DNA from: Brevundimonas basaltis
GTDB taxonomy: Bacteria > Pseudomonadota > Alphaproteobacteria > Caulobacterales > Caulobacteraceae
DNA length: 64,000 bases
Direction: 5' to 3'
NCBI RefSeq assembly: GCF_014202075.1
Contig: NZ_JACHFZ010000001.1
Span: 248,001 to 312,000 of the forward strand
The translations under genes were made by a program, and so were the position numbers. Numbering within the stretch: the stretch's first letter is position 1; each line of letters opens with the position of its first letter. The notes under the pieces were generated by a model. The model ran no database searches, was not told the origin of the DNA, and saw only the letters and a list, made by a program, of their open reading frames with translations. This document shows, piece after piece, positions 1 to 8,689 of the stretch.

Positions 1-19
1 GACTTTCGTGAACACCGGA

Positions 20-532
20 TCAGGCCTCGAGAAGGACGAGCGGCTCGCCGAATTCGACCGGCTGGGCGTCGCCGACCAGCACCTCGACCACGACTCCGTC
101 GCGCGGCGACTGGATCGGGTTCATCGTCTTCATGGCCTCGACGATCAGCAGGGTCTGGCCCTTCTTGACCTTGTCGCCGGGCTGGCAGAACGGCGGCGCC
201 TCGGGCGAGGCCTGGAGATAGGCGGTGCCGACCATCGGCGACTTCACCTCTTCACCCGATCGGGCGACGATGGTGGCGGGGTCGGAGGGCATGGAGGCCG
301 GAGCCGCAGCGGCGGCGGGCGCGGCCGGCTGGACCGCCGCCGCGGGCGCCGGGGCGTACTGGACCGGCGCGGCAACGGTGACCTCGCGGGCGACGCGGAT
401 CTTCAGATCGCCGCGCTCGACCTCGATCTCGGTCAGATCGGTGTCGTTCAGGATGTCGGCGAGGCCGCGCACCAGGGCGGTGTCGATCTCGTCATTCTTG
501 AGCTTGGGCGCGGGCGTCTTGGAGTCGGCCAT
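20..532 (-). CDS. accB: Acetyl-CoA carboxylase biotin carboxyl carrier protein (BCCP)
   Basis: Carrier subunit of acetyl-CoA carboxylase, which makes malonyl-CoA for fatty acid synthesis in the cytoplasm. The 170-residue protein has the family's usual layout: an N-terminal helical region, an Ala/Pro-rich linker (about residues 60-85) and a C-terminal biotinyl domain. The biotin-accepting lysine lies in the motif EAMKTMNPI (Lys about 135). It lies 19 bp downstream of aroQ on the same strand, the common aroQ-accB-accC order; accC would lie just outside the window on the low-coordinate side. The length is normal and nothing looks broken. Confidence 0.96.
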   Translation of the reverse strand: MADSKTPAPKLKNDEIDTALVRGLADILNDTDLTEIEVERGDLKIRVAREVTVAAPVQYAPAPAAAVQPAAPAAAAAPASMPSDPATIVARSGEEVKSPMVGTAYLQASPEAPPFCQPGDKVKKGQTLLIVEAMKTMNPIQSPRDGVVVEVLVGDAQPVEFGEPLVLLEA

Positions 533-551
533 GGGAGCCTCTTGTTACCTT

Positions 552-1019
552 CTAAACCGAACGGTCGGCGGCGGCGCGATGTTCCTGCGCCAGCCGCAGA
601 GCGGCCTTGACGGCCAGTTCGTAGCTGAAAGGGCCGAAGCCCGAAACCACGCCGGCGGCGACCGGCGATACATAGGAGCGGTGGCGGAAGCGTTCGCGGG
701 CCGCCGGGTTGGAGAGGTGGCACTCCACAATGGGAATCGTCAGGGTCTTGAGAGCGTCGAGCAGGGCCACGGAGGTGTGGCCGTAGCCGGCGGGGTTGAT
801 GACCAGGGCCGAGGCCGTGTCGCGCGCCTCCTGGACCCAGTCGATCAGCTGGCCCTCGTGATTGGTCTGGCGGAAGACAACGCACGCGCCATCGGCGGCG
901 CCTTCGCACAGCGCCTGGACGTCATCGAGGGTTTCGCGCCCGTAGATGTCCGGCTCGCGCACCCCAAGCAGGTTGAGGTTCGGGCCGTTCAGGACGTAGA
1001 GGACGGGGGTTTCGGGCAT
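552..1019 (-). CDS. aroQ: Type II 3-dehydroquinate dehydratase
   Basis: Converts 3-dehydroquinate to 3-dehydroshikimate in the shikimate pathway. The 155-residue length is typical of the dodecameric type II enzyme. The N-terminal motif [10 protein letters not shown], the flexible loop with catalytic Tyr ([10 protein letters not shown]), the central NPAGYGHTS and the His in VECHLSNP are all visible. It is first in a probable transcription unit with accB. Other shikimate genes of this window, aroK and aroB, lie about 19 kb away on the other strand, so the pathway is dispersed. Confidence 0.96.
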   Translation of the reverse strand: MPETPVLYVLNGPNLNLLGVREPDIYGRETLDDVQALCEGAADGACVVFRQTNHEGQLIDWVQEARDTASALVINPAGYGHTSVALLDALKTLTIPIVECHLSNPAARERFRHRSYVSPVAAGVVSGFGPFSYELAVKAALRLAQEHRAAADRSV

Positions 1020-1120
1020 TCGCTCGAGGTTATGACATCCGGCCGCGCGGAATCGGAGCGGCCTTTTAGCTGAGGCTTGGCGGTAATCAAACCGTCCGCC
1101 GGAGAGATTGACGTAGCGTC

Positions 1121-1318
1121 ATGCGTATTCAGGTCAATGGCGAACCCCGGGTGGTTGCGGCGGCGACGGTTCTGGCCCTGGTCGAGGAACTGGGTCTCGA
1201 CGTGCGCAAGGTGGCGGTCGAGCGCAATCTGGAGATCGTGCCCCGGTCGCTGCACGCCGGGACCCCGATCGCCGATGGAGACCGGATCGAGGTGGTCCAG
1301 TTCGTCGGCGGGGGCTAA
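1121..1318 (+). CDS. thiS: Sulfur carrier protein ThiS
   Basis: Small ubiquitin-like sulfur carrier (65 residues) whose C-terminal Gly-Gly becomes a thiocarboxylate that donates sulfur to the thiazole ring of thiamine. The protein begins MRIQVNGEP and ends VVQFVGGG, the hallmark tail. It lies 9 bp upstream of thiG, so the two are cotranscribed. The roughly 100-bp leader was checked for the conserved THI-box segments of a TPP riboswitch and none was recognised. Confidence 0.95.
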   Translation: MRIQVNGEPRVVAAATVLALVEELGLDVRKVAVERNLEIVPRSLHAGTPIADGDRIEVVQFVGGG

Positions 1319-1327
1319 GAGGCGCGC

Positions 1328-2107
1328 ATGACTGACGCACAAGACACCTGGACCGTCGCCGGACGGACGTTCAGCAGCCGGCTGATCGTCGGCACCGGCA
1401 AATACGCGGACTACGCCCAGAACGCTGCGGCGGCCGAGGCGGCGGGGGCCGAGATCGTCACCGTGGCCCTCCGCCGGGTGAACCTGAGCGATCCGACGCA
1501 GCCGATGCTGGTCGACCACGTGAAGCCGGAACGGTTCACCTTCCTGCCCAATACGGCCGGCTGTTTCACCGGCGAGGACGCGGTCCGGACCCTGCGGCTG
1601 GCGCGCGAGGCGGGCGGCTGGGGTCTGGTCAAGCTGGAGGTGCTGTCGGACACGGCGCATCTGTATCCGGACATGGTCGAGACGCTCAGGGCGCTGGACC
1701 TGCTGGTCAAGGACGGCTTCGACGTCATGGTCTACTGCACCGACGACGTGGTGATGGCGAAGCGGCTGGAGGAGGCGGGGGCCGCGGCCATCATGCCGGC
1801 GGCGGCGCCGATCGGCTCGGGCCTAGGCATCCAGAACCGGGTCAACATCCGGCTGATCGTCGAACAGGCGAAGGTGCCGGTGCTGGTCGACGCGGGGGTG
1901 GGGACGGCGTCGGACGCCACCATCGCCATGGAGCTGGGCTGCGACGCGGTGCTGATGAACACGGCCATCGCCGGGGCGAAGGATCCGATCCGGATGGCCC
2001 ACGCCATGAAGCACGCGGTGATCGCCGGGCGCGAGGCCTATCTGGCCGGGCGGATGCCGAAGCGGATGTACGCCAGCGCCAGTTCGCCGATGGCCGGGCT
2101 GATTTAA
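1328..2107 (+). CDS. thiG: Thiazole synthase ThiG
   Basis: Forms the thiazole phosphate moiety of thiamine from 1-deoxyxylulose 5-phosphate, dehydroglycine and ThiS thiocarboxylate. It is a TIM-barrel enzyme of 259 residues, the normal length. The Schiff-base lysine is expected in GLVKLEVL (Lys about 102), and the phosphate-binding segments [13 protein letters not shown] and [11 protein letters not shown] are present. It ends in TAA at the edge of a 530-bp gene-poor spacer. No thiO, thiE or thiC is seen next to it. Confidence 0.96.
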   Translation: MTDAQDTWTVAGRTFSSRLIVGTGKYADYAQNAAAAEAAGAEIVTVALRRVNLSDPTQPMLVDHVKPERFTFLPNTAGCFTGEDAVRTLRLAREAGGWGLVKLEVLSDTAHLYPDMVETLRALDLLVKDGFDVMVYCTDDVVMAKRLEEAGAAAIMPAAAPIGSGLGIQNRVNIRLIVEQAKVPVLVDAGVGTASDATIAMELGCDAVLMNTAIAGAKDPIRMAHAMKHAVIAGREAYLAGRMPKRMYASASSPMAGLI

Positions 2108-2130
2108 ACCCGGGCCGAAACTGAAAAATC

Positions 2131-2157
2131 GAGTCGCAGGAGTCGCAGGAGTCGCAT
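2131..2157 (+). repeat. Triple 9-bp direct repeat containing GAGTC
   Basis: Three consecutive copies of GAGTCGCAG (the last ends in T) lie 23 bp after the thiG stop. Each copy contains GAGTC, a match to GANTC, the recognition site of the cell-cycle methyltransferase CcrM in Caulobacterales. Three such sites in 27 bp is a notable cluster. Any functional role is inference. Confidence 0.7.
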
Positions 2158-2320
2158 CCGGCCGGTCGTTCGACCCGGGCGACGGACCCGGTGAGGCGAG
2201 GACATCGCGGACGCAGAGCCGGAAGAGACCGGGTTGGAGCGCCGGGACGGCGCGGCGGGGATTCGATTGTCAAAGACCGGCGGGCCGGGGAAAACAGGGG
2301 GCACTATGAGGCGCCCGCTT

Positions 2321-2423
2321 CCTCAGGCGGGTTCATGACGCTGAAAAATTAAGGTTCCGTAGGGAGAACAGCGAGTTGGCCGACGGAACTATGATAGCTG
2401 GGCGGGGATTTGCAGCGCAGCAA
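2321..2423. repeat. Dispersed ~103-bp element, copy 1
   Basis: Begins with a 22-base block (2321-2342) that matches 36664-36685 with one difference, and ends with the identical 14-mer TTGCAGCGCAGCAA (2410-2423). The distance between block starts, 89 bp, is the same in both copies. The middle is partly conserved, for example AGGGAGAACAGCGAGTTG here against AGGAAAAACAGTGGGTTG in copy 2. The terminal 14-mer is a near-palindrome and resembles alphaproteobacterial PhaR-type operator half-sites; that resemblance is inference. No phasin gene is nearby. Confidence 0.65.
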
Positions 2424-2640
2424 TCGCCTCTCGCCGCTATCGCAGGCTGAACACGAACGCCACGTCGCGGCGCCATTGGTGCAGGCGCAGGGTGATGGCG
2501 AAGACCTCGAGCCGGGCGGCGACGCCGAGGCCCACACCCGCTCACAGCACGACCCTCAGGCTGCCAAATGGCCGCGCGCCCATCTATGGTCCGGCGATCG
2601 AACCGCGCCTAGGATCGCGGAAACGCGCGAGGAGACGACC

Positions 2641-3111
2641 ATGCCGCAGATCAACCGACGCCTTTTGATCGGGTCCGCCGCCGGGCTGGCGCTGACCGGA
2701 AGCGCGCGGGCGCAGGGGCGAGGGAGCCGGCAACTGGCGGTCTACAAGTCGCCGACCTGCGGCTGCTGCGACGGCTGGGTCGTCCACATGCGGCAGGCCG
2801 GGTTCACGGCAGCGGTGCATGTGGTGGCGGATCCGGGAACCGTGCGTCGCGCCCGCGGACTGCCCGATGCGCTGGCGTCCTGCCACACCGGGGTGATCGG
2901 CGGCTATGCGATCGAGGGCCATGTGCCCGCCGCCGACGTGGTGCGGCTGCTGGCCGAGCGGCCGGAGGCCGTGGGGCTGACGGTCCCGCGCATGCCGATG
3001 GGGTCGCCGGGGATGGAGACGCCGGACGGACGCAAGGCGCCGTTCGACACCCTGCTGGTGCTGCGTTCGGGCGAGACCCGCGTGTTCGCCCGCCACAACC
3101 GCGCCGCCTGA
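2641..3111 (+). CDS. DUF411 metal-binding secreted protein
   Basis: A 156-residue protein starting at the ATG of MPQINRRLLIG. It has a twin-arginine-like or Sec signal peptide (RRLLIGSAAGLALTGSARAQ) and then the DUF411 signature YKSPTCGCCDGW, with a CxCC cysteine cluster suited to copper. A second conserved block is GHVPAADVVRLL. DUF411 proteins are often encoded with copper-resistance genes, and here an NTF2-like protein and copC/copD follow within 2 kb. A periplasmic copper-binding role is inferred from the family and neighbourhood. The reading frame is open further upstream, but that part lacks protein-like character. Confidence 0.85.
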   Translation: MPQINRRLLIGSAAGLALTGSARAQGRGSRQLAVYKSPTCGCCDGWVVHMRQAGFTAAVHVVADPGTVRRARGLPDALASCHTGVIGGYAIEGHVPAADVVRLLAERPEAVGLTVPRMPMGSPGMETPDGRKAPFDTLLVLRSGETRVFARHNRAA

Positions 3112-3140
3112 TCCTGTCCAAGCCGTTTCCGGAGCCCGTC

Positions 3141-3638
3141 ATGTCCCGATCCCTCTGTTTGCTGGCGGTCGCCGCCCTGTCGCTTCCGGCCGGGGCCGTC
3201 GCGGCCCACGATCCGGCCCCGCTGTCGCAGGTCGAAGGCCTGGTGCAGGCCGAGGCGGCCGAGGCCGCCGCGGTGGTCGACGCCTTCCACGCGGCGTTGA
3301 AGGCCGGCGACACGGCTGCGGCCTTGGCCCTGCTCGTCGAGGACGCGATGGTGCTGGAGGAGGGCGGAGGCGAACGGTCGCGGGCGGAATACGCCTCGCA
3401 CCATCTGGGCTCCGACGCGGCCTTCGCGGCCGCGGTCGAGGCCATGGTCCTGCGCCGGTCGGGATGGGCTGACGGCGACGTGGCGTGGATCACCAGCGAG
3501 GGCCGCACGACGGGGACTTTCAACGGCCGGGCGGTGAACCGGTTGACGGCGGAGACCATGGTGCTGAAGCGCGGGCCGGATGGATGGCGGATCGCGCATA
3601 TTCACTGGTCGTCCCGGGCGCCGCGCGCGGTCGGCTGA
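3141..3638 (+). CDS. Secreted NTF2-like (SnoaL/DUF4440-type) protein
   Basis: A 165-residue protein with a signal peptide (cleavage likely after AGAVAA) and one NTF2-like cone fold. The evidence is the helix VDAFHAALKAGDTAAALAL, the strand LVEDAMVLEEGG and the late strands AETMVLKRGPDGWRIAHIHWSS, which are typical of ketosteroid-isomerase-like domains. No specific catalytic residues can be assigned. It begins 29 bp after the DUF411 gene on the same strand and is convergent with copD. Such proteins recur in copper-tolerance clusters, so a periplasmic accessory role is plausible but unproven. Confidence 0.8.
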   Translation: MSRSLCLLAVAALSLPAGAVAAHDPAPLSQVEGLVQAEAAEAAAVVDAFHAALKAGDTAAALALLVEDAMVLEEGGGERSRAEYASHHLGSDAAFAAAVEAMVLRRSGWADGDVAWITSEGRTTGTFNGRAVNRLTAETMVLKRGPDGWRIAHIHWSSRAPRAVG

Positions 3639-3647
3639 AGTCCCGGA

Positions 3648-4559
3648 CTACAACGCGGCGGGCGGCGCCAGCGTGCCCATCAACGACACGACGAGCAGTA
3701 TGGCCGCGCCCACGGCCGCTTCCACGAGCACGCTGCGACGCAGCCGGGCAAGGGCCGGGGCGGTGTCGCCGCCCGCCGCGAGGGCGGCGCCGAGGGCGGG
3801 CGTCAGACGCCAGCGGTTGCCGGCGGCGATGGCGATCATGGCGGCGAACAGCGCCAGCTTGAGCAGAAGCAACTGGCCGTAGAGGCTGGTGAACAGCGAC
3901 CCGAGCCGCTCCGGGCCAATCAGGTAGCCGCTGTTGATCAGGCCGGTCGCGACGAGCAAAGCCACCGCGAGCGTGCCGACGCCGGCGAAATCGCGCAGGG
4001 CCCGATGGGTGGGCGCCGGGGCGCGGGGGCGGGCCAGCAGCAGGGCGAATCCGGCCAGGGCGCCGAGCCACAGGGCGGCGGCGACCGCATGGACGATGTC
4101 GGCGCCGAGATGGATCAGACGGCCCGGACCCTCGGTCGACGCCCCGTGGCCTGTCCAGGCGAAGCTGGCGACCACGACGAGACCGCCGAGCGCCGCCAGT
4201 CCCCACAGGACGCGGCCGGACGGTACCAGGCTGAACAGGATCAGCACGATCAGGGCGGCGGCGGCGCGCGAGACGAAGGCCATGCCGAGCGCCGTATCCC
4301 CGATCATGAAGCCGAGTGAAGCGGGCTTCAGGGCCTCGGCGAGCGAACCGGCCATGACCGCGGTCTGGGCGACCAGGCCGGCGAGGGAGAACAGGGCGAC
4401 GGCGAGGGCCGCCCCGGCGATCAGCCGTCGGGCACCGGTCGGACCGGCGACGCCGCGACCGGGGCTGTAACCGTAAAGCAGGAACAGGGGCGTCCCCAGC
4501 AGCACCACGGCGGCCCCGTACTGGAGCCCGCGCAGCAGGACGACCGAGGTCTCGATCAC
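3648..4559 (-). CDS. copD: Copper resistance membrane protein CopD
   Basis: A 303-residue polytopic inner-membrane protein of the CopD/PcoD family, thought to move copper across the inner membrane together with CopC. About eight hydrophobic helices are visible, with the conserved FAWTGHGAS and HLGADIVHAVAAALWLG segments; their histidines are candidate copper ligands. Its ATG overlaps the copC stop by 4 bp, so the two are translationally coupled. It ends 9 bp from the convergent NTF2-like gene. Confidence 0.92.
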   Translation of the reverse strand: MIETSVVLLRGLQYGAAVVLLGTPLFLLYGYSPGRGVAGPTGARRLIAGAALAVALFSLAGLVAQTAVMAGSLAEALKPASLGFMIGDTALGMAFVSRAAAALIVLILFSLVPSGRVLWGLAALGGLVVVASFAWTGHGASTEGPGRLIHLGADIVHAVAAALWLGALAGFALLLARPRAPAPTHRALRDFAGVGTLAVALLVATGLINSGYLIGPERLGSLFTSLYGQLLLLKLALFAAMIAIAAGNRWRLTPALGAALAAGGDTAPALARLRRSVLVEAAVGAAILLVVSLMGTLAPPAAL

Positions 4560-4921
4560 CCCCGACGGACCGTGAAGGTGTAGGAACCGGTCATGCGGTG
4601 GCCGTCACTGGAGGCGATCCGCCAGTTCACGCGCCACACCCCGGGGGCCAGTCGCGCGGCCGGAGCGCCGGACAGGGTCTTGCCGTCGTCCGACACCGCC
4701 GCGTCGACCGCCACTGTGGCGCCGTCCGGACCGACGAGGTCGAAATCGGAGAAAGCCGGAACCATCCGCTCGCTGAAGGTCAGGCTCACGGCGCGGGGGG
4801 CGGCCACGATCGAATCGGGGGCCGGGGTGGCGCTGACCAGCCGGGCGTGGGCGGCGGCGGTCCCGGCCACGGCGGCCGCGACGGTCGCGACCAGGGCGAG
4901 ATTCCAGATACGCATACTCAA
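4556..4921 (-). CDS. copC: Periplasmic copper-binding protein CopC
   Basis: A 121-residue secreted protein of the CopC/PcoC/YobA family. A signal peptide ends in AGTAAA, and the predicted mature chain begins with His (HARLVSATPAPDS), the N-terminal histidine that helps bind Cu(II). Family motifs SLTFSERMVPAFS and VWRVNWRIASSDGHRMTGSYTF are present; the His in SSDGH is a second ligand. It precedes copD with a 4-bp overlap. Confidence 0.93.
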   Translation of the reverse strand: MSMRIWNLALVATVAAAVAGTAAAHARLVSATPAPDSIVAAPRAVSLTFSERMVPAFSDFDLVGPDGATVAVDAAVSDDGKTLSGAPAARLAPGVWRVNWRIASSDGHRMTGSYTFTVRRG

Positions 4922-5049
4922 ACTCTCCAGACGGGGGTCGCCATCCCTTACATCACCCCGGACGATTTGAGAGCCCCGACCGGGGGGCGGCGGGTTGGCT
5001 GAATCCGCCGGGAGGTCTAGAGCATCGGCTCCTTCCCGAGACAGACTGA

Positions 5050-6351
<1,302 letters not shown>

Positions 6352-6385
6352 TCCGCTCAGTCCGATGAGCGGGAAAGAGGATGCC

Positions 6386-6772
6386 ATGATGAAGTTTGTG
6401 ATCGGTCTCTCCGCGCTGGGTCTGGCTCTGAGCGCCTGCGCCACGGCCTCGACGCCGATGACCTATGCCGCCGCTGACACCGCCTTCACCGGCTGGGTGA
6501 AGTTCAGCAACGAAGAATTCCAGCTCTACGCCGACGAGGATCAGGTGCTGCAGCCGTTCGCGCGGCCGTGCGTCTCGGGCGCGGCGTCGCGGGACGAGAT
6601 GCGCCAGGCGGTGCAGGATCTGGCCGGGCGGAAGGTGACGATCACGGGCCGGACGGCGGCCTGGTCGGCGGGGCTGCCGGGCAACCGGATCGCCCACGAG
6701 GGTTCGGTGATCCGCAACGATTGCGGCGGCGCCTTCGTCATTCTCGCGGACGACATCCGGCCGGCGAACTGA
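6386..6772 (+). CDS. Small predicted lipoprotein, unknown function
   Basis: I do not recognise a named family. Start chosen at the ATG-ATG pair at 6386, because AAAGAGG sits 5 bp upstream; an ATG at 6365 is possible but would put hydrophilic residues before the signal. The product has 128 residues with a lipobox-like LSAC around residue 17, then a short beta-rich domain containing LAGRKVTITGRTAAW and DCGGAFVILADDIR. The layout resembles the lipoprotein at 7609-8013, on the other side of surE. Probably an outer-membrane or periplasmic lipoprotein. Confidence 0.75.
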   Translation: MMKFVIGLSALGLALSACATASTPMTYAAADTAFTGWVKFSNEEFQLYADEDQVLQPFARPCVSGAASRDEMRQAVQDLAGRKVTITGRTAAWSAGLPGNRIAHEGSVIRNDCGGAFVILADDIRPAN

Positions 6773-6820
6773 CACAAGGCGGTTGCGCCGGCGTCCGACG
6801 CGCTGCATCACCCGGACGGC

Positions 6821-7612
6821 ATGCGCATTCTTCTGACCAACGACGACGGCATCGAGGCCGAGGGGCTGGCGTGTCTGGAGCGGATCGCCCGGACGCTGTC
6901 GGACGACATCTGGGTGTGCGCGCCGCAGGTCGAGCAGTCGGGCAAGGGGCGGGGGATCACCCTGACCGAGCCGCTGCGGGTCAATACGCTGGGCGAGAAG
7001 CGGTTCGCGGTGACCGGGACGCCGACCGACTGCGTGGTGCTGGCGGTCAACGACCTGATGCCGGAGAAGCCCGATCTGGTGCTGTCGGGGGTCAACCGGG
7101 GGCACAATGTCGGCGAGGACTGCTCCTATTCGGGGACGGTGGCGGGGGCGCTGCAGGGCATGGCCTTCGGCATCCGCTCGATCGCGCTGAGCCAGTCGCT
7201 GGAGCGGTTTCACGACGAGGTCAGGGCGCACTGGGAGACGGCCGAGGCGTTCGCGCCGGCGATCATCAGCCGCCTGCTGGCCCAGCCGTGGCAGACCGGC
7301 GTGGTGATGAACCTGAATTTCCCCGCCCGGCCCCCGGAGGACGTGACCGAGGTCGAGGTGACGCGGCAGGGCTTCCGCGATCTGGGCGAGATGCACGCGG
7401 TGCGGCGCACCGATCTGCGCGGCCGGGACTATTACTGGATGAGCTTCCGCGGGACCAAGCAGGAGCATGCCGACGGGACCGACCTGCGGGCCATGGACGA
7501 GGGCAGGATTTCGGTGACGCCGTTGCACATCGACCTGACGCACATGCCGAGCGTGCATGACCTGAAGGGCGTGCTGGGCGGGGCGCCGCCGAAGACGGTG
7601 GCGGCGGAATGA
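6821..7612 (+). CDS. surE: 5'/3'-nucleotidase SurE
   Basis: Metal-dependent nucleoside monophosphatase linked to stationary-phase survival. The 263-residue protein starts MRILLTNDDGIEAEG with the metal-binding Asp pair (Asp8, Asp9). It continues with the conserved GTPTDCVVLAV and the segment LSGVNRGHNVGEDCSYSGTV. In many proteobacteria surE is followed by pcm and nlpD; that order holds here, with one extra lipoprotein gene and one OmpA-like gene slotted in. The stop overlaps the next start by 4 bp. Confidence 0.96.
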   Translation: MRILLTNDDGIEAEGLACLERIARTLSDDIWVCAPQVEQSGKGRGITLTEPLRVNTLGEKRFAVTGTPTDCVVLAVNDLMPEKPDLVLSGVNRGHNVGEDCSYSGTVAGALQGMAFGIRSIALSQSLERFHDEVRAHWETAEAFAPAIISRLLAQPWQTGVVMNLNFPARPPEDVTEVEVTRQGFRDLGEMHAVRRTDLRGRDYYWMSFRGTKQEHADGTDLRAMDEGRISVTPLHIDLTHMPSVHDLKGVLGGAPPKTVAAE

Positions 7613-8013
7613 GGGAAAGGGTTGCGCTCCTCACGTCGATAGCGGCGCTGCTGACCGGTTGCGCGACGCAAGCGCCATGGCCGGATAGGCCGTGGCTTGA
7701 CGCGGGATGTGATGCAATGGGCTCTTGCGCGGTCCGCGGACGACTTGAAATCGTCCGGGGGGTTCCTCATTCCGGCGGTGTGCTGACGCTGCAGGACGGA
7801 AGCTGCATGGCGGTTGCTCTGCCTCGGGAAGTCCTCACTGACTGGCGACGATGGAGCGGACGGCAGGTGGCTATTCGCGGAGGGACGGTGGCGCGCGGCG
7901 GCGAGTCCGCTGAAGTCGTATCGATCCAGTACGGGGATCGCTTCGTCCCGACGGGGCTCTGTCCATCAGGCTCCATGCTCTACGCCAACCGTCTGTCGTT
8001 AAAGGGCGGATGA
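7609..8013 (+). CDS. Small predicted lipoprotein between surE and pcm
   Basis: A 134-residue protein of unknown function with a clear lipobox (ALLTGCATQ, Cys about 18). It has four further Cys, in DAGCDAMGSC, QDGSC and TGLCPSG, which could form periplasmic disulfides. A WSGRQVAIRG segment followed by a C-terminal CPSGSMLYANRL resembles the other small lipoprotein at 6386-6772. It overlaps both surE and pcm by 4 bp (ATGA type), so it is translationally coupled to both, which is strong evidence that it is a real gene. Confidence 0.8.
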   Translation: MRERVALLTSIAALLTGCATQAPWPDRPWLDAGCDAMGSCAVRGRLEIVRGVPHSGGVLTLQDGSCMAVALPREVLTDWRRWSGRQVAIRGGTVARGGESAEVVSIQYGDRFVPTGLCPSGSMLYANRLSLKGG

Positions 8014-8657
8014 TGAAACTCAACGATGATCGCGCCGGGCGGCTGATCCTGGGGCTGCGGCAGCAGGGGGTGACGGAGCCGCGCGTGCTGGAGGCGATGG
8101 AGTCGATCGACCGCGCGGTGTTCGTGCACGAGAAATTCCTCGACCAGGCGTGGGAGGACCAGGCCCTGCCGATCGACTGCGCCCAGACGATCTCGCAGCC
8201 CTATATCGTCGGCCTGATGACCCAGGCGCTGGACGTGCAGCCGCGCCACCGGGTGCTGGAGATCGGCACGGGGTCGGGCTACCAGGCGGCGGTGCTGAGC
8301 CGGCTGGCGCGCTATGTCTATTCGGTGGAGCGCTACCGCAGCCTGTTGACCGAGGCCGAGCGGCGGCTGAAGGAGCTGAAGATCGATAACGTCATCACCC
8401 GCCACGGCGACGGCGGGCTGGGCTGGCCGGAGCAGGCGCCGTTCGACCGGATCATGGTCACGGCGGCGGCGCCCGGCGAGCCGACGGAGCTGCTGCACCA
8501 GCTGAAGCCGGGCGGGATCCTGGTTTGTCCGGTGGGGCGGGGATCGGTGCAGAGGCTGCACCGGTATGTGAGTCTGGAGGACGGATCGTTCCGGCGCGAG
8601 AGCCTGGCCGAGGTGCGGTTCGTGCCGCTGGTCGAGGGGACGGCGCGGGAGGGGTGA
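8010..8657 (+). CDS. pcm: Protein-L-isoaspartate O-methyltransferase
   Basis: Repairs isoaspartyl damage by S-adenosylmethionine-dependent methylation. The 215-residue protein has the SAM-binding motif VLEIGTGSGYQAAVL, the PCMT signature DQALPIDCAQTISQPYIV, and the post-motif segments FDRIMVTAAAP and LKPGGILVCPVG. The length is normal. It starts inside the preceding lipoprotein's stop. A second ATG immediately follows the first; either could serve. Confidence 0.95.
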   Translation: MMKLNDDRAGRLILGLRQQGVTEPRVLEAMESIDRAVFVHEKFLDQAWEDQALPIDCAQTISQPYIVGLMTQALDVQPRHRVLEIGTGSGYQAAVLSRLARYVYSVERYRSLLTEAERRLKELKIDNVITRHGDGGLGWPEQAPFDRIMVTAAAPGEPTELLHQLKPGGILVCPVGRGSVQRLHRYVSLEDGSFRRESLAEVRFVPLVEGTAREG

Positions 8658-8689
8658 CAGGGATCGGTCTGACGGGGCAGGGTGGCTCC

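Larger units (their letters stand above)
2108..2640. other. Gene-poor spacer with repeats
   Basis: No convincing gene is visible in these 533 bases. The spacer holds a threefold 9-bp direct repeat (2131-2157), a short CCCGC/GCGGG hairpin (about 2313-2330), and one copy of a ~103-bp element (2321-2423) shared with the spacer at 36664-36766. A stretch at about 2437-2540 on the minus strand reads like the end of a beta-barrel protein but is closed by a stop, so it may be a remnant. The last ~100 bases probably carry the promoter of the DUF411 gene. Confidence 0.5.

Noticed and set aside
1020-1120. Possible TPP riboswitch before thiS
   Set aside because: Only about 100 bp is available and none of the conserved THI-box blocks was recognised.
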